This document shows positions 1-6,763 of a stretch of 13,431 bases of DNA, in pieces. The stretch spans positions 1 to 13,431 of the forward strand of contig CAYGWJ010000231.1 of assembly GCA_964353405.1 (NCBI GenBank). The letters are read 5' to 3'. Within the stretch, counting starts at the first letter, position 1. Every line of letters starts with the position of its first letter. Made by a program: the position numbers and the translations under genes. The DNA comes from JBGLNJ01 sp964353405 (GTDB lineage Bacteria > Chloroflexota > Anaerolineae > Fen-1058). The notes under the pieces are model-generated. The model ran no database searches and had not been told where the DNA came from. It worked only from the letters and a program-made list of their open reading frames with translations.

Positions 1-944
1 GCCAGATTCGCCTCTTGACGGCTGGCAACCAGGCCGTCCTGCCGAGCTTTGGTTTCACTGGCGCGCAGCTTTTGCCAACGCTGACCATTATTATCACGAT
101 GACAGCGGGCACCATGTTTGCCATGTGGCTGGGGCAACTGATTGACGAGCAGGGTATCGGCAACGGCATCTCGCTGATTATCTTTGGCGGCATTGTGGCA
201 CGCCTGCCGCAGAACATCCAGCAGGTGCTGTCTGACCCTGATCCGGCCAAGCGGATCGGCGCGCTGATTGCTTTCGTCGTGATCACGGCGGCAACCATTC
301 TCGTGATCGTGTATATGCAAGAAGGTCAGCGCCGCATCCCGGTACAGTACGGCAAGCGTGTGCGCGGGCGCAAAGTGTTCGGCGGCGGCGCCACGCATAT
401 CCCGCTGCGCGTGAACACGGCCGGCATGATCCCGCTGATCTTTGCCCAGTCCATCCTGACGTTCCCGGCGGTCATTGCCCAGTTCTTGCCCGCCGCAGCG
501 CAATATGGCACGTTCGCGCACACCATCATTGCCATGTTCAGCGGCGGTCGGCGCGGCACCTGGGCAGATTGGACGGCTGTCTTTTATTGGTTGCTCTATT
601 TCTTGATGGTGGTCGGCTTTACGTATTTTTACACGGACGTCATGATGCAGCAACAGAACTTGCCCGACTCGCTGCAAAAGCAGGGCGGGTTCATCCCGGG
701 CATTCGCCCCGGCAAGCGCACGGAAGAATACATCAATGGCGTCATGCGCCGGATCACGCTGGTGGGCGCGCTGTTCTTGGGACTGGTGGCGGTTCTGCCG
801 TTCCTGGTCACGCCCATCCTGCCCGCGGCGACGAGCTTTTCGTTCATGAGCACCGGCCTGCTGATTGTGGTGGGCGTAGTGATTGACACGATGCGCCAGC
901 TTGAAGCGCAACTCTTGATGCGTCACTACGAAGGTATCTTCTAG
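1..944 (+). CDS. secY: Preprotein translocase subunit SecY (5' end outside window)
   Basis: SecY is the pore subunit of the SecYEG channel that moves unfolded proteins across or into the cytoplasmic membrane. The reading frame is open from base 3 (313 codons before the stop at 942-944), so roughly the first 120-130 residues of a ~435-residue protein lie upstream; the TTG at base 15 is an internal Leu codon, not a start. Visible hallmarks are GQGIGNGISLIIF, the ribosome/SecA-binding cytoplasmic loop around GQRRIPVQYGKR, the NTAGMIPLIFA helix, the NLPDSLQKQGGFIPGIRPGK segment before the last helices, and the closing RQLEAQLLMRHYEG. Several hydrophobic helices are obvious. It sits upstream of adk, as in many bacterial spc operons. 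Identity is very secure. Confidence 0.98.
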   Translation, partial: QIRLLTAGNQAVLPSFGFTGAQLLPTLTIIITMTAGTMFAMWLGQLIDEQGIGNGISLIIFGGIVARLPQNIQQVLSDPDPAKRIGALIAFVVITAATILVIVYMQEGQRRIPVQYGKRVRGRKVFGGGATHIPLRVNTAGMIPLIFAQSILTFPAVIAQFLPAAAQYGTFAHTIIAMFSGGRRGTWADWTAVFYWLLYFLMVVGFTYFYTDVMMQQQNLPDSLQKQGGFIPGIRPGKRTEEYINGVMRRITLVGALFLGLVAVLPFLVTPILPAATSFSFMSTGLLIVVGVVIDTMRQLEAQLLMRHYEGIF

Positions 945-972
945 TCGTAGAGCGGCACGCTGGGCGGGAGGC

Positions 973-982
973 CGTTCTCGGG
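973..982. repeat. Left copy of putative 10-bp target-site duplication
   Basis: CGTTCTCGGG lies immediately outside the left inverted repeat of the palindromic element and is repeated exactly at 1095-1104. Confidence 0.7.
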
Positions 983-1094
983 TAACTACTCAGGCAAGGT
1001 CATTGCGAGGAGCGCCTTTTGCGGTTGCGAGGAACGAAGCAAAGCAAGCCCCTCGTTGCGGCACGGACGCTCGCAATGACAGGCTGAGTAATTA
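983..1094. mobile_element. MITE-like palindromic element between secY and adk
   Basis: A 112-bp non-coding palindrome fills most of the secY-adk gap. Its ends are near-matching terminal inverted repeats: 983-993 pairs with 1084-1094 (10 of 11 bases), and pairing continues inward through the shared GTCATTGCGAG core (999-1009 and 1071-1081 complement). It is flanked directly by a 10-bp direct repeat, CGTTCTCGGG (973-982 and 1095-1104), as expected of a target-site duplication. The interior holds a repeated TTGCGAGGA (1004-1012 and 1025-1033). The core resembles the widespread intergenic TCATTGCGAGGAGCGAAG family seen in many bacterial genomes (from memory). It has no transposase, so it would depend on one elsewhere. 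Transcribed from secY into adk, it would fold into a long hairpin. Confidence 0.75.
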
Positions 1095-1104
1095 CGTTCT
1101 CGGG
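1095..1104. repeat. Right copy of putative 10-bp target-site duplication
   Basis: This is an exact second copy of CGTTCTCGGG directly outside the right inverted repeat. Its last bases run into the purine-rich GGGGAGGAGGGG that supplies the adk ribosome binding site, so the insertion left that site intact. Confidence 0.7.
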
Positions 1105-1117
1105 GAGGAGGGGCGAG

Positions 1118-1906
1118 ATGGCACAGAAGCGGACATACCTTATTCTGTTTGGCGCGCAAGGCTCTGGCAAGGGCACGCAAGCACGCTTGCTGCAAGACAA
1201 GCTGGCTGTGCCGCAGGTGGCGACGGGCGATCTGTTCCGTATGCACTTGAGCCAGGGCACGGAGCTCGGCAAGCTCGCCAAGTCGTACATGGATCGCGGC
1301 GAGTTGGTGCCCGATAGCGTCACGGTGTCCATGGTCGAAGAGCGGCTTGCGCAGCCCGACGCGGCCAAGGGCGCGATCATGGACGGCTTTCCGCGCAACC
1401 TGGCGCAGGCCCAAGCGCTCGACGCGCTGCTTGAAAAGTGGGGCGCGGGCATCTCGGCGGCAGTGTACATCCAGCTTGAACGCGACGAGCTGATGAAGCG
1501 CATCACAGGCCGCCGGACCTGCAAGAATTGCCAGGCCGTGTATCACGTGCAATTCAACCCGACCAAGGTTGATGGCGTGTGTGACCGGTGCGGCGGTCAG
1601 GTGATTCAGCGCGCCGACGACGCCGACGAAGCAGCGGTCGCCCGACGGTTGGATATTTACTTTGAGCAGACGACGCCCGTGATCGAATACTATCGCGGCA
1701 AGCAGGTGCTCAAAGAGCTGGATGGCAACCTGAATATTGATGCCGTGGGCAAAGCCATGCTCGCCGCGATCAAACTAAAGCCGGCGCGTAAGGTGGCCAG
1801 AAAAGCTCCGGCTAAAAAGGTCGTCAAGAAAGCTGCGGCGAAAAAAGCTCAGGCCAAAAAGGCTGTGACCAAGGGGCCGGCCAAGAAAGCTGCGTTGCGG
1901 AAATAA
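1118..1906 (+). CDS. adk: Adenylate kinase with Lys/Ala-rich C-terminal extension
   Basis: It catalyses ATP + AMP = 2 ADP in the cytoplasm and balances adenylate pools. The P-loop GAQGSGKGT is at residues 12-20, the AMP-binding ATGDLFR follows, and DGFPRN marks the nucleoside-binding region. The LID is the long, zinc-finger type with C135, C138, C155 and C158 (CxxC...CxxC), as in Gram-positive and related enzymes. The catalytic fold ends near residue 218, the usual family length. A further 44 residues (219-262) contain 16 Lys, 3 Arg and 13 Ala in repeated K-K-A units, resembling the tails of histone-H1-like bacterial proteins; this is not a normal part of Adk. The ATG is preceded by GGAGGAGGGG. 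Enzyme identity is secure. The role of the tail is unknown; binding to nucleic acid or ribosomes is a guess. Confidence 0.96.
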   Translation: MAQKRTYLILFGAQGSGKGTQARLLQDKLAVPQVATGDLFRMHLSQGTELGKLAKSYMDRGELVPDSVTVSMVEERLAQPDAAKGAIMDGFPRNLAQAQALDALLEKWGAGISAAVYIQLERDELMKRITGRRTCKNCQAVYHVQFNPTKVDGVCDRCGGQVIQRADDADEAAVARRLDIYFEQTTPVIEYYRGKQVLKELDGNLNIDAVGKAMLAAIKLKPARKVARKAPAKKVVKKAAAKKAQAKKAVTKGPAKKAALRK

Positions 1907-1941
1907 CCGGGGCCCAGTGACCAGGGCCGAGTACCTTTACA

Positions 1942-2709
1942 ATGCCGATAGTTGTCAAGTCGTCCAGAGAGCTGGAACTCATGCGCCAGGCGGGCCGCAT
2001 TGTGGCTCAGGTGCTGGCGCTAATGTCCGACCGAATCCATCCTGGCGTGACAACCGCCGAGTTGGATGCCGCTGCCGAGGCCTTCATCCGCAAGCTGGGC
2101 GCAACGCCGTCGTTCAAAGGATACCACGGTTTCCCGGCTTCGATCTGCGCATCGGTCAACGTCGAAGTCGTGCACGGCATCCCGAGCAACAAGCGTGTGC
2201 TGCACGAGGGCGATCTCATCAGCGTGGACGTGGGTGCGATTTACAAAGGCTTCCACGGCGACGGGGCGATGACCTGCTGCGTGGGCAGTGCGCCAACACC
2301 GGAGCAGCAGCGGTTGATGCAAGTGACGCAACAATCGCTGGCGGCCGGTATTGCCCAGGCCCGCAACGGAAACCGGCTGTGGGACATTATCCGCGCCGTC
2401 GAGACGACGACGCACGCAGCCGGGTACGACGTGCTGCACGGCTATCAGGGGCACGGCATTGGCCGTGAGATGCACGAAGATCCCGACATCCCGAACTCGC
2501 TTTCAGATTCGCGTGGGCGGCCGCCGAACCTGCTGCTGAGGGCAGGTATGACGCTGGCGATTGAGCCGATGGTCGTCATCGGCAGCGGCGAGCCTAAAGT
2601 TTTGAGCGACGGCTGGACGGTCGTCTCAGCGGACGGGACACTTTCGGCGCACTTTGAACATACGATTGCCGTCACGGATGGCGAAGCGGAAATTCTAACC
2701 AGGTTGTAG
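1942..2709 (+). CDS. map: Methionine aminopeptidase, type I
   Basis: It removes the initiator methionine from nascent proteins with a small second residue, working near the ribosome exit. At 255 residues it is the size of a minimal bacterial type Ia enzyme, with no N-terminal zinc-finger extension. The five metal ligands are visible by family alignment: D96 (SVDVGA), D107 (GDGAM), H171 (GHGIG), E208 (AIEPM) and E239 (HFEHT); H78 (VVHGIP) and H178 are the expected catalytic histidines. The ATG at 1942 gives the canonical start just before the pita-bread fold, although its ribosome binding site is weak. It follows adk by 35 bp and is probably co-transcribed. The alternative of a proline dipeptidase of the same fold is unlikely given the motifs. 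Confidence 0.97.
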   Translation: MPIVVKSSRELELMRQAGRIVAQVLALMSDRIHPGVTTAELDAAAEAFIRKLGATPSFKGYHGFPASICASVNVEVVHGIPSNKRVLHEGDLISVDVGAIYKGFHGDGAMTCCVGSAPTPEQQRLMQVTQQSLAAGIAQARNGNRLWDIIRAVETTTHAAGYDVLHGYQGHGIGREMHEDPDIPNSLSDSRGRPPNLLLRAGMTLAIEPMVVIGSGEPKVLSDGWTVVSADGTLSAHFEHTIAVTDGEAEILTRL

Positions 2710-2772
2710 ACCCTTGCGAAGGTGTGCGAAACTTGTGCTCGCCAGAGCCTGCGCAAGGTGGGAGAGATGAAA

Positions 2773-2886
2773 ATGAAGGTAACAGCTTCCGTCAAGAAGC
2801 GATGCCCCAAGTGCAAGATCGTGCGGCGCAAAGGCATCCTGCGTGTGATTTGCGAAAATCCAAAACACAAGCAGCGACAAGGCTAA
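2773..2886 (+). CDS. rpmJ: 50S ribosomal protein L36
   Basis: This 37-residue protein is the smallest component of the large subunit and is usually one of the shortest genes in the cluster. It begins MKVTASVKKRCPKC and ends ENPKHKQRQG, both classical for L36. It is the zinc-binding form: C11, C14, C27 and H32 make the C-x2-C-x12-C-x4-H ribbon. Two ATGs are in frame; I chose 2773 rather than 2767 because it gives the family-standard N terminus and places GGGAGAG (2760-2765) at a workable distance. It lies between map and rpsM, where infA would often precede it; no IF-1 gene fits in the 63-bp gap. Confidence 0.95.
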   Translation: MKVTASVKKRCPKCKIVRRKGILRVICENPKHKQRQG

Positions 2887-2899
2887 GTGGAGGAATAAC

Positions 2900-3289
2900 A
2901 TGGCACGTATTGCAGGTGTTGACCTGCCCCGCAACAAGCGGGTGGAAATCGGCCTGACCTACATTTATGGGATCGGCGTGCCGACCAGTCAGAGAATTCT
3001 GGCCCAGGCGCGCGTCAATCCTGACACGCGCATCAAGGACCTGTCCGAGGCCGAGGTCAATGTGCTGCGCGAAATTATCGAAAAGCAGCACAAAGTCGAA
3101 GGCGACTTGCGCCGCGAAGTCTCGCTCAATATCAAGCGGCTGACGGAAATCGGCTGCTACCGTGGCCTGCGCCACCGACGCAACCTGCCGGTGCACGGGC
3201 AGCGCACGCGCACCAACGCGCGCACCAAGCGCGGCGTCAAAAAGACCGTGCCAGGGCGCGGCCGCCGGCGCGGAGCGAAGAAAAAGTAA
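2900..3289 (+). CDS. rpsM: 30S ribosomal protein S13
   Basis: S13 sits in the head of the small subunit and contacts the P-site tRNA and large-subunit bridges. The 129-residue product starts MARIAGVDLPRNKRVEIGLTYIYGIG and has the conserved GCYRGLRHRRNLPVHGQRTRTNARTRKG-like block, followed by a basic tail (GRGRRRGAKKK) that reaches toward the tRNAs. GGAGG at 2889-2893 precedes the ATG by 6 bases. Only 13 bp separate it from rpmJ. Its TAA stop is also the first triplet of the heptamer repeat array that follows. Confidence 0.98.
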   Translation: MARIAGVDLPRNKRVEIGLTYIYGIGVPTSQRILAQARVNPDTRIKDLSEAEVNVLREIIEKQHKVEGDLRREVSLNIKRLTEIGCYRGLRHRRNLPVHGQRTRTNARTKRGVKKTVPGRGRRRGAKKK

Positions 3290-3387
3290 TCGCGTATCGC
3301 ACATCGCTTATTGCACAGCGCGTGTGGTCAGGCTATGTGTGAGAAGCCGTCAGCGATAGGCGATGTGCTATCGGCGATAAGCGATTA
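3287..3387. repeat. Inverted array of heptanucleotide repeats between rpsM and rpsK
   Basis: Two blocks of five tandem heptamers face each other. The left block is TAATCGC, GTATCGC, ACATCGC, TTATTGC, ACAGCGC (3287-3321). The right block is GCGATAG, GCGATGT, GCTATCG, GCGATAA, GCGATTA (3353-3387). The left block reverse-complemented has the same GCGATNN pattern, so the arms can pair into an imperfect stem around a 31-base loop (3322-3352). The array starts at the rpsM stop codon and ends flush with the rpsK ribosome binding site. It resembles the short tandem heptamer repeats (STRR) known from filamentous cyanobacteria, but its relation to them is unproven. Confidence 0.75.
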
Positions 3388-3396
3388 GGAGGATTC

Positions 3397-3792
3397 ATGG
3401 GACGTAGTCAGCGAGTGAAGCGGACGACCAAGAAAGCCAAGCGAGCAGTCTCGCACGGCCAGGCACACGTGCACGCCACATTTAACAACACCATCGTCAC
3501 CATCACAGATTTGCAGGGGAACGCCATCTCGTGGGGCAGCGCGGGCGCATCCGGGTTCAAGGGCAGCCGCAAGAGCACACCCTACGCGGCCCGCATGGCA
3601 GCCCAGACGGCGGCCAAGACCGCGATGGACATGGGCATGATGGAAATTGACATTTTTGTCAAAGGCCCCGGCCCCGGCCGCGAGTCGGCTATCCGCACGT
3701 TGCAAGCCACCGGTCTCAAGGTCCGCTCGATCACGGATGTGACGCCCATCCCGCACAACGGATGCCGTCCGCCCAAGAAGCGTCGTGTCTAG
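3397..3792 (+). CDS. rpsK: 30S ribosomal protein S11
   Basis: S11 forms part of the small-subunit platform and helps shape the mRNA exit side near the E site. The 131-residue protein has the core HVHATFNNTIVTITD, the SAGASGFKGSRKSTPYAA block, VKGPGPGRESAIR, and the canonical C terminus DVTPIPHNGCRPPKKRRV. The asparagine in PHNG is the site of isoaspartate formation in E. coli S11. GGAGG at 3388-3392 decides the ATG. Unlike most gaps in the cluster, the 107 bp upstream hold a repeat array. Confidence 0.98.
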   Translation: MGRSQRVKRTTKKAKRAVSHGQAHVHATFNNTIVTITDLQGNAISWGSAGASGFKGSRKSTPYAARMAAQTAAKTAMDMGMMEIDIFVKGPGPGRESAIRTLQATGLKVRSITDVTPIPHNGCRPPKKRRV

Positions 3793-3799
3793 TTTTCTG

Positions 3800-3854
3800 G
3801 TGCGATAGCTGGAGAGAGCAGGGGGTGCACTGCAAGACCCTCCAACTAGCGCAC
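3800..3854. repeat. Imperfect inverted repeat between rpsK and rpsD
   Basis: GTGCGATAGCTGGAG (3800-3814) pairs with CTCCAACTAGCGCAC (3840-3854) at 13 of 15 positions, enclosing a 25-base loop that can pair further (GGGGGT with ACCC). It could form a transcript hairpin 44 bases before rpsD. There is no T-run after it, so a strong terminator is unlikely. It contains a GCGATAG unit like those in the rpsM-rpsK array. Confidence 0.5.
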
Positions 3855-3897
3855 TATCTTATTAGCGAACGATCAAACAAAGAAACCAGGAGGAAGC

Positions 3898-4545
3898 ATG
3901 GCTCGTATGATAGGGCCAGTGTGTAAACTGTGTCGCCGGGAAGGCGAGAAACTGTTCCTGAAAGGCAGTCGTTGCCTGTCGCCCAAGTGCGCCATCGAAA
4001 AGCGCGCTTACGCGCCGGGGCAGCACGGCCAGTCAAGCCAGTTCAAGCGAAGCCGCTCGTCCGACTATAGTGTGCAGTTGCGTGAAAAGCAAAAGGCGCG
4101 TCGCATCTATGGCGTGCTCGAAAAGCAGTTCCGGCGCTATTTTATGCTGGCGCAGCGGAGCAAAGGCCTGACCGGCGCGATGTTGCTGGGCCTGCTCGAA
4201 AGCCGGTTGGACAATGTCGTCTATCGAATGGGCCTGGCCGAGTCGCGCCCCCAGGCGCGTCAGCTCGTTCAGCATGGTCACTTGGACATTAACGGCGTTC
4301 GCGCGGATTCGCCCGCCCGGCTCGTCAAGAGCGGTGATGTGGTGAGCGTGCGCACCGCCAGCCGGAGCCTGCCATATTTCAAGATGCTGGTGAAAGAGAT
4401 GGAAGGCCAGCCGGCCACGCGGCAGTGGTTGAGTGTAGACCTGGCGGGGCTGTCTTGCCGCGTGTTGCATCTGCCCTCGCGCGAAGAGATTGACCTTTCG
4501 CTCAACGAGCAGTTGATCGTCGAGTACTATTCGCGCAGGCTCTAG
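3898..4545 (+). CDS. rpsD: 30S ribosomal protein S4
   Basis: S4 binds 16S rRNA early in 30S assembly and, in several bacteria, represses its own operon. The 215-residue protein has an N-terminal zinc-binding arm with C9, C12, C26 and C31 (the C+ paralogue type), the SPKCAIEKRAYAPGQHG segment, and a central S4 RNA-binding domain around ESRLDNVVYRMGLAESRPQARQ...GHLDINGVR. It ends in the typical EQLIVEYYSR. AGGAGG at 3888-3893 sets the ATG. The gap to rpsK is 105 bp with a hairpin, a plausible site for translational regulation, but nothing proves this. Confidence 0.98.
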   Translation: MARMIGPVCKLCRREGEKLFLKGSRCLSPKCAIEKRAYAPGQHGQSSQFKRSRSSDYSVQLREKQKARRIYGVLEKQFRRYFMLAQRSKGLTGAMLLGLLESRLDNVVYRMGLAESRPQARQLVQHGHLDINGVRADSPARLVKSGDVVSVRTASRSLPYFKMLVKEMEGQPATRQWLSVDLAGLSCRVLHLPSREEIDLSLNEQLIVEYYSRRL

Positions 4546-4590
4546 TCCGCTGCCAATGGAACTCTATGTGAAATCAAACGGAGGCGTCAC

Positions 4591-5580
4591 GTGGCTAGCC
4601 TGAGTATGGTTCTGCCCAAAATTGAAACCGACGCCAGTTCAAAGAATTACGGGCGTTACATTATTGGGCCGCTGGAAAGCGGTTACGGGATTACGTTGGG
4701 CAATGCGCTGCGGCGTGTGCTGCTTAGTTCGCTGCCCGGCGCGGCAGTTGCCTCCATCCGTCTGAGCGATGTCCATCACGAGTTCACGGACATCCCGCAC
4801 GTGAGGGAGGATATGACACAAATCATCCTGCAGCTCAAGCAGTTGCGGGTCAAGCTGACGGGCGAAGAGCCTGTCCGCTTGCGGCTGGGTGTGCGGGGCG
4901 AAGGTACTGTCACCGCCGCTGATATCCAATGCCCGCCGGAAGTGGAAATCATCAACCCGGACTTGTACCTGTTCACGGTGGACAATGACAAGGCGCGGCT
5001 GGAGATGGAACTCACGGTCGAGCCGGGGCGTGGGTACAGCCCGGCGGACGAGCGCGGGCGGCTGCCCATCGGCGAACTGCCGGTAGACGCCATCTTTAGC
5101 CCGGTCCGCAAGTGCAACTATGAAGTCGAGCGCACCCGCGTGGGCCAGATGACCAACTATGACAAGCTCATCATGGAAATCTGGACCGATGGCACGCTCC
5201 GCCCGCAAGAGTCGCTCAGCAAAGCGGCGCGCATCCTGGTTCAGCATTTCCAGTTGATCTCGGGCGTGAGCGAAGAGATCAAGCTGGAAGAGATTCCGCA
5301 GTCGGCCTCGGCGATCTCGCAAGAGATCTACGAGACGCCCATCGAGCAGCTCGATCTTTCGGTGCGCGTGTTCAACTCGCTCAAGCGTACCGGCATCACC
5401 AACGTGGGCGAAGTGCTCGAGATGCTGGGCCGGGGTGAAGAGGCAATGCTCACCATCCGCAACTTTGGGCAAAAGTCCATGTCCGAGTTGCGAGAGAAGT
5501 TGATCGCCAAGAACTTTTTGAAAGAAGACGCGATGCCGCCGGTGCAGATCACCGATGGCAGCGACCAGGAAGAAGACTAG
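4591..5580 (+). CDS. rpoA: DNA-directed RNA polymerase subunit alpha
   Basis: The alpha dimer scaffolds RNA polymerase assembly, and its C-terminal domain reads UP elements and activators. The 329-residue product has the N-terminal dimerisation/assembly domain (about 1-235), including YGRYIIGPLESGYGITLGNALRRVLLSSLPG, and the KCNYEVERTRVGQ and YDKLIMEIWTDGT motifs. A linker leads to the C-terminal domain (about 249-312) with VFNSLKRTGITNVGEVL and RNFGQKSMSELREKL, the helix-hairpin-helix surface that contacts DNA. The start is GTG, chosen because GGAGG (4580-4584) lies 6 bases upstream and no better start exists. The protein ends in an acidic stretch. It follows rpsD by 45 bp. Confidence 0.98.
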   Translation: MASLSMVLPKIETDASSKNYGRYIIGPLESGYGITLGNALRRVLLSSLPGAAVASIRLSDVHHEFTDIPHVREDMTQIILQLKQLRVKLTGEEPVRLRLGVRGEGTVTAADIQCPPEVEIINPDLYLFTVDNDKARLEMELTVEPGRGYSPADERGRLPIGELPVDAIFSPVRKCNYEVERTRVGQMTNYDKLIMEIWTDGTLRPQESLSKAARILVQHFQLISGVSEEIKLEEIPQSASAISQEIYETPIEQLDLSVRVFNSLKRTGITNVGEVLEMLGRGEEAMLTIRNFGQKSMSELREKLIAKNFLKEDAMPPVQITDGSDQEED

Positions 5581-5593
5581 AGGACGTGCGACG

Positions 5594-5974
5594 ATGCGAC
5601 ATCGAGTAGCCGGCAAGAAGTTGAGCCGAACCAAAGAACAGCGCCTGGCTTTGCGGCGCACCCTGATCACCGACCTGTTCCGCTATGGCGCGCTCACGAC
5701 GACCGAAGCCAAAATTGACGCCATTCGCGGCGGGGCTGAAAAGATCATCACCACGGCCAAGCGCGCCAACGCATCCGGCGATTCCGCCAAAGTGGTCGCG
5801 GCACGCCGCCTGGTGGCCGCGCGTTTGACCGATCCCGAAATCGTCAAAAAGCTCTTTGACGAAATCGCGCCCAAGTACGCCGAGCGTCCCGGCGGGTACA
5901 CGACCGTCCGCAAACTGGGTCGCCGAGTGGGCGACGCTGCTCCCATTGCGCTGCTGCGACTGCTTGAGGAGTGA
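5594..5974 (+). CDS. rplQ: 50S ribosomal protein L17
   Basis: L17 is a large-subunit protein near the peptide exit tunnel. I place the start at 5594 (126 residues) because the family begins MRHRVAGKKLSR and AGAGGA (5579-5584) lies about 9 bases before this ATG. The frame is open 13 codons further up, into the end of rpoA, but that would give an untypical leader. Conserved features are LRTLITDLFRYGALTTTEAKI-like residues and GGYTTVRKLGRRVGDAAP near the C terminus. The stop codon overlaps the GTG of truA by 4 bases (GTGA), suggesting translational coupling. Confidence 0.97.
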   Translation: MRHRVAGKKLSRTKEQRLALRRTLITDLFRYGALTTTEAKIDAIRGGAEKIITTAKRANASGDSAKVVAARRLVAARLTDPEIVKKLFDEIAPKYAERPGGYTTVRKLGRRVGDAAPIALLRLLEE

Positions 5975-6708
5975 CCAGGTACCGAGCGACTGTCGCGTAT
6001 GACGGGACGGGCTACCACGGTTTTCAGCGCCAGGCCGCCGAGCACGAACCGACGATTCAGGGTGAGGTAGAGCGGGCACTGGCCAGGCTGGGTCAGCCGG
6101 ATATCACCGTCACAGGCAGCGGGCGTACAGACGCAGGCGTTCATGCCACCGGGCAAGTGATTGCCTTTTACGCCGAATGGCGGCATAGCGTGGATGACCT
6201 GCAACGCGCGCTCAACGCGACACTCCCAGCCGACATTGCCGTGCTGGATGTGCACGAGGCGGCTCCAGACTTTCATCCGCGTTACAACGCGGTGAGCCGC
6301 GAGTACGTTTACACGATCTACAACGCGCCTGTGCGCCATCCGCTCGAGCGGAGGTATGCATTGCACGTCGCCGAGCCCCTCGACGTGACGAGCATGAACG
6401 CGGCGGCGGCGGTGCTAGTAGGCGAGCACGACTTGGCCGCGTTCGGCAATCCGACCGTGGGCCAAGTGACCGTGCGACGGATACTGCGGGCGCACGTGAG
6501 GGCCGAGCCGCCCTTGATCCGGGTGGAGCTGGAAGCCAATGGCTTTCTCTACCGGATGATGCGCAGCATTGTAGGAACGCTGCTGGCGGTGGGGCGGGGC
6601 AGCATGACGCCGGACGAGTTCCGCGCTGTGCTCGAATCGCGCGATCGCTCCCGCGCCGGGTCTGTGGCGCCTGCACATGGCCTATGCCTGACGCGCGTGA
6701 GCTATTGA
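5971..6708 (+). CDS. truA: tRNA pseudouridine(38-40) synthase TruA
   Basis: TruA converts uridines 38-40 in the anticodon arm of tRNAs to pseudouridine. The 245-residue protein begins with GTG and gives TRYRATVAYDGTGYHGFQRQ, the usual family opening. The catalytic aspartate is D54 in GSGRTDAGVHA, equivalent to D60 of the E. coli enzyme. RALNATLPADIAV and the NGFLYRMMRSIVGTLLAVG motif near the C terminus are also as expected. The GTG overlaps the rplQ stop (GTGA), and the purine stretch GAGGA sits almost on the start, so coupling to L17 translation is likely. truA between rplQ and rplM is the common arrangement in Firmicutes and relatives. Confidence 0.96.
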   Translation: MTRYRATVAYDGTGYHGFQRQAAEHEPTIQGEVERALARLGQPDITVTGSGRTDAGVHATGQVIAFYAEWRHSVDDLQRALNATLPADIAVLDVHEAAPDFHPRYNAVSREYVYTIYNAPVRHPLERRYALHVAEPLDVTSMNAAAAVLVGEHDLAAFGNPTVGQVTVRRILRAHVRAEPPLIRVELEANGFLYRMMRSIVGTLLAVGRGSMTPDEFRAVLESRDRSRAGSVAPAHGLCLTRVSY

Positions 6709-6763
6709 TTGAATCGTAGGGTGGCACGAGGATGCCGCCCGTGGGGACTGAGGAAACTGAAAC

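Noticed and set aside
15..17. TTG as a possible secY start
   Set aside because: The frame continues upstream and the first residues align inside SecY, so the gene simply begins outside the window.
986..1552. Minus-strand open frame ending with CHCERPCRNEG-like residues
   Set aside because: The peptide is the translation of the MITE-like repeat and the complement of adk; such translations are common artefacts of this repeat type.
4639..5670. Long minus-strand open frame (343 codons) opposite rpoA
   Set aside because: It lies fully antisense to rpoA, shows no recognisable motifs, and has the composition expected of a GC-rich complementary frame.
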